NCBI GenBank assembly: GCA_910585905.1
Contig: CAJUID010000008.1
Span: 21,974-85,973 of the forward strand
Length of the DNA: 64,000 bases
Source of the DNA: an uncultured Lachnospiraceae bacterium
GTDB taxonomy: Bacteria; Bacillota; Clostridia; Lachnospirales; Lachnospiraceae
Direction: 5' to 3'
A program made the position numbers and the translations under genes. The notes under the pieces are model-generated. The model did not search any database, was not told the origin of the DNA, and saw only the letters and a list, made by a program, of their open reading frames with translations. Every line of letters starts with the position of its first letter. Position 1 is the stretch's first letter. Positions 1 to 6,633 of the stretch are shown here, piece after piece.

Positions 1-2
1 TT

Positions 3-2063
3 TCGAGATTTGCTAATGAGGATAGGAAAGAGATTGGCGATATAGACCTTGATATTGCGCCATCTCAGCGCCATTTAGTCTATGAACATATTATAGAAAA
101 GTTTGGAGAAGATAAAACAGCTTATGTATTGGCAATAGGTACAATTTCTGATAAGGGGACAATTGATGAGATTGGGCGTGCATTAAACATTCCATTATAT
201 GAAGTAAAGGAAATAAAGGAACTTTACTCCGAGTATACAGATGCAATTAATAGCAATTTAGATAAAGTAAAGAAAATTGAATTAGTATATGGTTATGAGA
301 ATAATCTAAAACTTGTAAAAGAAAAAGAAATATGTGAAGGAGAAATTAAGCATCATCAAAAGCTTTTAACAGAATTAAAGGAAGTCAAGTATAAGGATTT
401 GTTTTACTACTTTGATGGATTAGTAGGAACAGCGATTTCACAGTCAATGCATCCAGCAGGAATTATTGTCAGTCCCATAACACTTCCAGATCATTATGGG
501 ACGTTTTGGTCAAAAGATGGTAAGAGGATTTTGAGTATCAATATGGAAGAGATTCATGAGGTATCACTTGTAAAATATGATCTTCTTGGATTGAAAAACA
601 TAGAGATTATAAAAGATTGCTGTAGACTTGCAAATATATCATATCCCAAAGCATATGCAGTAGACTGGCTTGATAAAAATGTTTGGTCTCATATTGCAGA
701 TAGCCCAGTAGGGATTTTTCAGTTTGAAAGTAAATTTGCCTTTGATTCTATGAAAAGATTTATTTGTAAGTGTGTCAATGATCTATCCCTTGTAAACGCA
801 TCAATTAGGCCATCTGGAGAAAGTTATAGAGATAAGTTGCTAGATAGGCAGCATAATAAGAATCCATCGAAAATAATAGATAATCTACTAAGTGCAAATA
901 ATGGATTTCTTGTCTTTCAAGAAGATACGATTAAGTTCCTTACAAATATTTGTGGATTAAGCGGATCGGATGCAGATAACATAAGGAGGGCCATAGGACG
1001 GAAGCAGAAAGATAGGCTTGAGGCGGCATTACCTGGTATATTAGAAGGATATTGCAGGAAATCAGACAAAGCAAGAGAAGTAGCAGAGCAAGAAGCAAAA
1101 GAATTTTTGCGGGTTATCGAAGATAGCTCCAATTATCAATTTGGTTATAATCACTCTACAGGATATTCTATGATAGGTTATATATGTGCTTATCTCAGAT
1201 ATTATTTCCCGAAAGAATTTACAACTGCATATTTAAACAATGCTAGCAATGAGGATGATATTAAATTTGGGACAGAGTTGGCGAAACAGCTTGGCATCAC
1301 AGTACATAGCATAAAGTTTAGGTATTCTACTGCTAGGTATTCGTGTGATAGTAATGGTATATATAAAGGTATCGCATCTGTAAAATTCTTAAATGAAGAA
1401 GCTGCAGATAGTTTATTTTCCATTAGAGATGAAAGTTTTAACACATTTATTGATCTTCTTGTACGTATTACAGAACTAAAGATAGATAGTAGAAAACTGG
1501 ATATTTTAATAAAATTGGACTTTTTTGAGGAATTTGGTGGTATATCATATTTGCTTAAATGCAATGAATTATTTCTGAAATATTATGGAAAAAAGCAACT
1601 AAAAAAAGAAAAGGTACTTGAGGATAAATTGGATTTTGCTATTGTAAGAAAATATTCTGCAAAAGAAACACAGAAAACATTTTCGGGGATAAATAGTATT
1701 TTGCTTTTAAAGGAACTTATTGTTGGTATTCCAAATGAAAAAACAAGCCTAAAGAAAAAAATTGCATATCAGTTAGAAAATCTAGGTTATGTAGATATTG
1801 TTGATAAAAAGTATGCTGGCTATTGCGTAGCATTAGACTTAAATCTTGACTATTCGCCGCGAATTCATTTATATGCGTTAGCAAATGGCAATACGATTCC
1901 AGTAAAAGTAAATAAGAAAATATTTGCAGATAATCCGATTAGGCGTGGCGATATTGTAAAAGTTGAGGAGCAGTGCCATAAGAATAAGGTGAAAAAAGTC
2001 GATGGGAAATGGTTAAAGACAGAGGAAAAGGAATGGTGGATTTCAAAGTACAAAATTTGTTAA
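3..2063 (+). CDS. DNA polymerase III alpha subunit, DnaE family, phage-like (5' end outside window)
   Basis: The frame is already open at base 3, so the gene begins upstream; the first Met-like codon (TTG at 129) is not the true start. The visible part is the palm-to-C-terminal portion of a C-family replicase. DIDLD near bases 40-55 supplies two palm aspartates, and VKYDLLGL (about 570-595) matches the region of the third. HPAGIIVSP, FQFESKFAF and the GRKQKDRL helix are further family landmarks. The last ~90 residues look like an OB-type domain (RRGDIVKV). The N-terminal PHP domain would lie outside the window. It differs from the host PolC at 26.5 kb in family and base composition. Neighbours (nrdD/nrdG, tiny unknown genes) suggest a phage or integrative element, where such an enzyme would replicate the element; that role is inferred. 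Confidence 0.85.
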   Translation, partial: SRFANEDRKEIGDIDLDIAPSQRHLVYEHIIEKFGEDKTAYVLAIGTISDKGTIDEIGRALNIPLYEVKEIKELYSEYTDAINSNLDKVKKIELVYGYENNLKLVKEKEICEGEIKHHQKLLTELKEVKYKDLFYYFDGLVGTAISQSMHPAGIIVSPITLPDHYGTFWSKDGKRILSINMEEIHEVSLVKYDLLGLKNIEIIKDCCRLANISYPKAYAVDWLDKNVWSHIADSPVGIFQFESKFAFDSMKRFICKCVNDLSLVNASIRPSGESYRDKLLDRQHNKNPSKIIDNLLSANNGFLVFQEDTIKFLTNICGLSGSDADNIRRAIGRKQKDRLEAALPGILEGYCRKSDKAREVAEQEAKEFLRVIEDSSNYQFGYNHSTGYSMIGYICAYLRYYFPKEFTTAYLNNASNEDDIKFGTELAKQLGITVHSIKFRYSTARYSCDSNGIYKGIASVKFLNEEAADSLFSIRDESFNTFIDLLVRITELKIDSRKLDILIKLDFFEEFGGISYLLKCNELFLKYYGKKQLKKEKVLEDKLDFAIVRKYSAKETQKTFSGINSILLLKELIVGIPNEKTSLKKKIAYQLENLGYVDIVDKKYAGYCVALDLNLDYSPRIHLYALANGNTIPVKVNKKIFADNPIRRGDIVKVEEQCHKNKVKKVDGKWLKTEEKEWWISKYKIC

Positions 2064-2090
2064 TTGGCATGAAAGAAATGAGGTGATTCT

Positions 2091-2807
2091 ATTAAACAAG
2101 GAGTTTTTAGTGGACTATTTCTAACATTTTTTTTAGTAATGACTGCCTTGAACCCAAAGTTGACCCATGTAAATACACATCACTATTACAGGTATGCGAG
2201 AACGACAGTAAATATTAGGGCAAGTCCTAGTACAAAAAGTAAAGTGATAGGAAAAATTTATTGGAATGATCCTGTTAAAATATTAAAACGGGTCAATCGT
2301 AAATGGTATCTAATTCATTATAAAGGTGAAGAAAGATATGTGTGTGTTCAATATTTAAAGAAGAAAAAGAGCTGTTATAAAGAGTTTATACCTCCCAGTC
2401 ATAGTACATTTAAATCATATGAAGATGCTGGATGTATAACGGACAGTAAGTCAATACCACAAGGAAGATTAAAACGAAAATACTGTTTAGACAGAGAATC
2501 CGGGGTTTATAGGATTGGGAACCGATATTGTATTGCAGTTGGCAGTTATTACACAAAACGGGTCGGAGTAAAAATAGATTTGGTGTTATCGCATAATGGC
2601 AGAAAGCATACTCTGAAATGTATAACTGCTGACAGCAAAGCAGATAAGGATACCATAAATAATCATAGGGTACATAAAGATGGAAGTATAGTAGAGTTTG
2701 TAGTAAGTAAAACAGCATTACCAAGTAAAGCAAGAAGGATGGGAGATGTGTCTTATGCTATGAACAAGTTTAAAGGTGAAATTTTAAAAATGAAAATTTA
2801 TCAGTAG
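2091..2807 (+). CDS. Exported or membrane-anchored bacterial SH3-domain protein
   Basis: The first ATG is at 2139, but the frame is open back to 2082 and a good Shine-Dalgarno (GAGGTG, 2080-2085) sits just before an ATT codon at 2091. Starting there gives a basic residue followed by about 15 hydrophobic residues (GVFSGLFLTFFLVMTAL), an obvious signal peptide or anchor that the ATG start would cut away. Residues roughly 35-90 form a bacterial SH3 domain (TTVNIRASPSTKSKVIG, then KWYLIHYKGEERYV), a fold that usually binds cell-wall peptides. The C-terminal ~110 residues (RYCIAVGSYYTKRVG...) resemble a small beta-barrel I cannot name with confidence. It follows the polymerase gene closely and probably belongs to the same element. 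A wall-binding role is inference from the SH3 domain. Confidence 0.6.
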   Translation: MKQGVFSGLFLTFFLVMTALNPKLTHVNTHHYYRYARTTVNIRASPSTKSKVIGKIYWNDPVKILKRVNRKWYLIHYKGEERYVCVQYLKKKKSCYKEFIPPSHSTFKSYEDAGCITDSKSIPQGRLKRKYCLDRESGVYRIGNRYCIAVGSYYTKRVGVKIDLVLSHNGRKHTLKCITADSKADKDTINNHRVHKDGSIVEFVVSKTALPSKARRMGDVSYAMNKFKGEILKMKIYQ

Positions 2808-2823
2808 GGAGGAAAATTTTAAT

Positions 2824-3066
2824 ATGGAGTTTTTAGTAAGTCTAAAGGAAGTAGAGGATGTTAAGGAATTTGTGCGTCTAGTAAGTATTTATGATTGTGA
2901 TATTTTGGTGAAAAGTCAAGATAAAAATTTTGTTGTAGATGGAAGTAGTATTATGGGAGTATTCAGTTTGGATTTAAGCAGGCCAGTTGTAGTTTCGGTA
3001 AAGGACATTGAGGCGGGCACATTATTTAAAAATGATATATATAAAATGATATGGAATGAAAAGTGA
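2824..3066 (+). CDS. HPr-like small protein lacking the phospho-histidine
   Basis: This 80-residue protein starts at an ATG preceded by GGGAGG. Its middle (VDGSSIMGVFSLDL) matches the conserved Ser46 region of the PTS phosphocarrier HPr, and its length is close to the family's ~85-88 residues. The segment where HPr carries the phosphorylated His15 (HARPA) has no histidine here, so it cannot act as a normal phosphocarrier. It could be a regulatory HPr paralogue that keeps only the serine surface, or a domain repurposed by the element. It sits between the SH3 gene and an unknown gene with short spacers, so it is probably co-transcribed. Fold assignment is moderately secure; function is unknown. 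Confidence 0.65.
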   Translation: MEFLVSLKEVEDVKEFVRLVSIYDCDILVKSQDKNFVVDGSSIMGVFSLDLSRPVVVSVKDIEAGTLFKNDIYKMIWNEK

Positions 3067-3116
3067 TTTGATGAAAGTAGTCTATCATAGTTATGCAAGA
3101 AAAGGAGAGTGTTTCA

Positions 3117-3506
3117 GTGAAGAAAAGATTCATAGAGATTCCCGAAAAAAAGATGGTTATTGCAATGCTTGATAAAAAGTATAGTGCCGTAGATGAGGTA
3201 AAAAGAATAAATCATCGGGCGGCTTTTATCCTTAATCGCACAGATTTCATTTTTGGGCGTGCTCCGTTAGCTAATTCCTATTTTAAGAGTATAGCCAGGT
3301 GTAATGGAAATGATACGTATGATAGAAAGATAGGGCGAAATATTGCAAGACGAAAGGTTGATTATAAATATCATAAATCTATGGCAAATCAGTATAATTA
3401 TTATATTCGATTATTGGAGGATATTATTGCTATGCTAGAGCAACTTAGAAATGAACATATTCAGGAACGTCTCCATATCGAAAGTGAGATGCAGGAATAT
3501 AAATAA
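3117..3506 (+). CDS. Basic hypothetical protein
   Basis: The frame opens at an ATG at 3093, but an AAGGAG at 3102-3107 points to the GTG at 3117, giving about 129 residues. I recognise no family. The protein is rich in Lys and Arg, has a central stretch with many Arg/Tyr/His residues, and ends in a predicted helix with heptad-like hydrophobics (YIRLLEDIIAMLEQLRNEHIQERL) that could be a coiled coil. There is no signal peptide or membrane segment. It lies in the AT-rich element between the HPr-like gene and nrdD. The following 120 bases hold no gene that I can see. Confidence 0.5.
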   Translation: MKKRFIEIPEKKMVIAMLDKKYSAVDEVKRINHRAAFILNRTDFIFGRAPLANSYFKSIARCNGNDTYDRKIGRNIARRKVDYKYHKSMANQYNYYIRLLEDIIAMLEQLRNEHIQERLHIESEMQEYK

Positions 3507-3629
3507 CAGATGTTTAGTTAGCTAAAATGGGTGTTTGTAGATTAGTAAATGTATAGTTTAGGGAAAAAGGGGATATGTGATTTTTTAGATTCTTGGTAAA
3601 AGTGCATACATAATGGGAGGAAAGAGTTA

Positions 3630-5786
3630 TTGACAATTAAGAAGAGAGATGGGCGTAAAGTACAATTTAATAAAAATAAGATAAAAATAGCTGTACTAAA
3701 AGCGTTCATTGATGTTGATGGAGAAGAAACGTTATATTCTAAAGAGAAGGCTAGAGATATTGCCAGTTATATAGAGAATTTGAATAGAGATATGACAGTA
3801 GAAGAGATTCAGGACGAAGTTGTCAATAAATTAATGGCAAGTACAAGAAAAGATGTTGCTGTGAAATACATAGAGTATAGGTATAAAAGAAGGCTCATAA
3901 GAGAAAGTAATACTACAGATAAAAATATTCTTGAATTAATTGAAGGAACAAATGATTATTGGAATTCGGAAAATTCTAATAAAAGTGCATCTTTAGTAAC
4001 TACCCAGAGAGATTATTTAGCTGGAATAACCAGTACAGATATTACTAGAAGATTTTTATTACCGAAAGATATTGTACAAGCACACGATGAGGGGATTATT
4101 CACTTTCACGATGCGGATTACTTTGCACAACATATACATAATTGCTGTTTGATTAATCTTGAAGATATGTTGCAGAATGGAACTGTTATTAATGGAACAC
4201 TTATTGAGAAACCACATAGATTTTTGACGGCGATGACAATTGCGACACAAATCATTACGGCTGTTACATCTTCTCAGTATGGAGGGGCAACCATTACATT
4301 GACGCATTTAGCTCCATTTGTAAGAGATAGTTTTAATATGTATGTTCAAAGATATCAATCGTGTGGATGTTCAGCGGATCAGTGTGTGGAATGGGCAAAG
4401 AAGGATTTGCAGAAAGAAATCCAGGATGGTGTTCAGACATTTCAGTATCAATTGAATTCTATGACGAATACTAATGGCCAGTCTCCTTTTTTGTCTGTTT
4501 TTATGTATCTGGGAGAAACGAATGAGTATAAAAAAGAACTTTCTATGATTATAGAGGAGATGTTGCTGCAAAGAATTCGTGGATTAAAGAATGAAGTAGG
4601 AGTGTACATTACACCAGCATTTCCTAAATTGTTATATGTATTGGAAGAAGATAATATTCGTGAAGACGGTAGATATTGGTATCTTACAAAGCTTGCAGCA
4701 AAATGTACTGCAAAAAGGCTGGTTCCTGATTTTATGTCAGAAAAAGTAATGAGGAGACTAAAAGATGGTAATATGTATCCTGTAATGGGGTGTAGATCTG
4801 CATTGACAGTATGGCATGATGAGAATAATAATCCTAAGTTTTATGGGAGATTTAATCAAGGTGTTGTAACGATTAATCTAGTGGATTTAGCACTTTCCTC
4901 TAAAGGTAATTTTAATACATTTTGGGAACTTTTTGAGGAAAGAACGGAGTTATGTCATAGGGCTTTAAAATGTAGGCATGAGAGGTTAGAGGGAACATTA
5001 TCGGATGCTGCGCCTATCATGTGGCAGTATGGGGCATTAGCAAGATTAAATAAACACCAAACAATTGACTCACTCCTACATGGCGGTTATTCAACTATAT
5101 CGTTGGGGTATGCTGGTTTATATGAGTGTGTAAAGTATATGACTGGTAAATCGCATTCAGATAATGCGGAAGGTATGGAATTTGGATTAAAAGTTATGAA
5201 AGCATTAAATAATAAATGTAGTCAGTGGAGGGAAAAAGAAAATATTGCGTATAGTTTATACGGGACCCCGATAGAATCTACTACTTACAAATTTGCAAGA
5301 TGTTTGCAGAAAAGATTTGGTATTATCGAGGGAGTGACTGATAAAAATTATATTACAAATTCCTATCACGTTAATGTTACAGAAAAAATTAATCCATTCC
5401 ATAAACTTTTGATTGAGAGCAAGTTTCAGGAATTGAGTCCTGGCGGTGCAGTGTCCTATATTGAAAGCAGTAATATGTGTGATAATATTTCTGCTTTATT
5501 AGAAATTATTAAATTTATATATGAGAATATAATGTATGCAGAAGTGAATACAAAATCGGATTTTTGCCAAGTATGTGGATATGATGGAGAAATTCAGATT
5601 GTAAAGGGAAATAATGAATTAATTTGGGAATGTCCTAACTGTAAAAATCATGATCAAGACAAAATGAATATTGCTAGGCGAACATGTGGATATATAGGGA
5701 GCCATTATTGGAATCAGGGGAGGACCCAGGAGATAGCTGAGAGGTTCGTGCATTTGGACGACCATGTTTATGGGGAGTGTGATTGA
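3630..5786 (+). CDS. nrdD: Anaerobic (class III) ribonucleoside-triphosphate reductase
   Basis: It reduces ribonucleoside triphosphates to deoxy forms without oxygen, using a glycyl radical. It starts at TTG 3630 with GGAGG at about 3615. Residues 1-90 are an ATP-cone (KRDGRKVQFNKNKI), the allosteric nucleotide-binding domain. The catalytic barrel includes HFHDADYF, QYGGATITL and LNPVxx-like stretches. The C-terminus has two CxxC pairs (CQVCG, CPNC) for the structural zinc, then RRTCGYIG with the radical glycine. All these features are intact and 718 residues is a normal length. nrdG overlaps its 3' end. Its AT-rich composition and position next to a DnaE-type polymerase suggest an element-borne copy that raises dNTP supply during element replication; a host origin is not excluded. 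Confidence 0.93.
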   Translation: MTIKKRDGRKVQFNKNKIKIAVLKAFIDVDGEETLYSKEKARDIASYIENLNRDMTVEEIQDEVVNKLMASTRKDVAVKYIEYRYKRRLIRESNTTDKNILELIEGTNDYWNSENSNKSASLVTTQRDYLAGITSTDITRRFLLPKDIVQAHDEGIIHFHDADYFAQHIHNCCLINLEDMLQNGTVINGTLIEKPHRFLTAMTIATQIITAVTSSQYGGATITLTHLAPFVRDSFNMYVQRYQSCGCSADQCVEWAKKDLQKEIQDGVQTFQYQLNSMTNTNGQSPFLSVFMYLGETNEYKKELSMIIEEMLLQRIRGLKNEVGVYITPAFPKLLYVLEEDNIREDGRYWYLTKLAAKCTAKRLVPDFMSEKVMRRLKDGNMYPVMGCRSALTVWHDENNNPKFYGRFNQGVVTINLVDLALSSKGNFNTFWELFEERTELCHRALKCRHERLEGTLSDAAPIMWQYGALARLNKHQTIDSLLHGGYSTISLGYAGLYECVKYMTGKSHSDNAEGMEFGLKVMKALNNKCSQWREKENIAYSLYGTPIESTTYKFARCLQKRFGIIEGVTDKNYITNSYHVNVTEKINPFHKLLIESKFQELSPGGAVSYIESSNMCDNISALLEIIKFIYENIMYAEVNTKSDFCQVCGYDGEIQIVKGNNELIWECPNCKNHDQDKMNIARRTCGYIGSHYWNQGRTQEIAERFVHLDDHVYGECD

Positions 5787-6444
5787 TATTCGGTATGCAC
5801 AAATAAGAGATTTAGATTTATCAAATGGAGAGGGGATAGGAGTTGCTATTTTTGTGCAAGGATGTAAGTTTCACTGCAAAAATTGTTTTAATCCTGATAC
5901 GTGGGACTTTTCTGGTGGCAAAGAATGGACATGCGAAATAAAAGAAAAATTCTTTGGCATCCTAGATAAACCATACATAAAGCGGGTGACAATTTTAGGT
6001 GGAGAACCCTTGGCAGACGAGAATCTTGAGGAGATTCTGGAGTTAGTTATAGAAATAAATAATAGGCACAATATACCACAACATCACGAAAATGTGATGG
6101 AGAAAAGTTGCAATATACCATTTCAAAATATTGATCAGAAATATCAATCTAGTATTCGGAAGATGATTTGGTTATATACTGGATATACAATTTGTATGAA
6201 AAAAAGATGTGGGGAAAAGGTATTGTCGGTAAGAAATTGTGATGGTGCGCTAGATACTGTATTGTCAACAAAATTGAGGGAGAAAATATTAGAGCACTGT
6301 CATGTTGTAATTGATGGAAGATATGTGGATGAACAAAGAGATATTACACTTCTTTTTCGTGGCAGTCGTAATCAGAGGCTTATTAATGTGAATGAATCAT
6401 TAAGAAAGGGACAAATCATATTATGGCAGGAGAATGATATATAA
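5764..6444 (+). CDS. nrdG: Anaerobic ribonucleotide reductase activating protein (radical SAM)
   Basis: NrdG uses S-adenosylmethionine and a 4Fe-4S cluster to generate the glycyl radical on NrdD. The cluster motif is CKFHCKNC (CxxxCxxC) near residue 34-41, followed by NPDTWDF and the SAM-binding GGEP motif (ILGGEPL). The start lies inside the nrdD 3' end, a 23-base overlap typical of translational coupling; an alternative ATG sits two codons later. At 226 residues it is longer than the usual 150-180. The excess lies between the GGEP half and the C-terminal strand, in a hydrophilic segment around residues 100-140 (rich in His, Asn and Gln), which looks like a loop insertion rather than a domain. 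The C-terminal VIDGRYV and RGSRNQRLI are typical of the family. Confidence 0.92.
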   Translation: MFMGSVIDIRYAQIRDLDLSNGEGIGVAIFVQGCKFHCKNCFNPDTWDFSGGKEWTCEIKEKFFGILDKPYIKRVTILGGEPLADENLEEILELVIEINNRHNIPQHHENVMEKSCNIPFQNIDQKYQSSIRKMIWLYTGYTICMKKRCGEKVLSVRNCDGALDTVLSTKLREKILEHCHVVIDGRYVDEQRDITLLFRGSRNQRLINVNESLRKGQIILWQENDI

Positions 6445-6526
6445 CATCATAGTTTTAGATGGTTTTGATGTTGGTTTATTGGGTGTTTTATTAGAATCAC
6501 TTGATTAGAATTACAACGTAATTTAC

Positions 6527-6563
6527 AAAAAAAGCAAAGAAGTATAACTTCTTTGCTTTTTTT
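6527..6563. terminator. Bidirectional intrinsic terminator after nrdG
   Basis: A long perfect hairpin (arms about 6527-6543 and 6547-6563, loop ATA) has an A-tract on one side and a T-tract on the other, so it can stop transcription from nrdG on the plus strand and from the GH43 gene on the minus strand. It lies between the AT-rich element and the chromosomal-looking gene. Confidence 0.9.
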
Positions 6564-6633
6564 GATGTGAGAGATGCATATATATTTAACAGATATTTAG
6601 CACTCCCGATTTAAAAGTGTTACCATATGTAGA

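Noticed and set aside
6445..6633. Attachment site of the phage-like element
   Set aside because: No tRNA end or direct repeat is visible; only the terminator is supported, and the other end of the element is outside the window.
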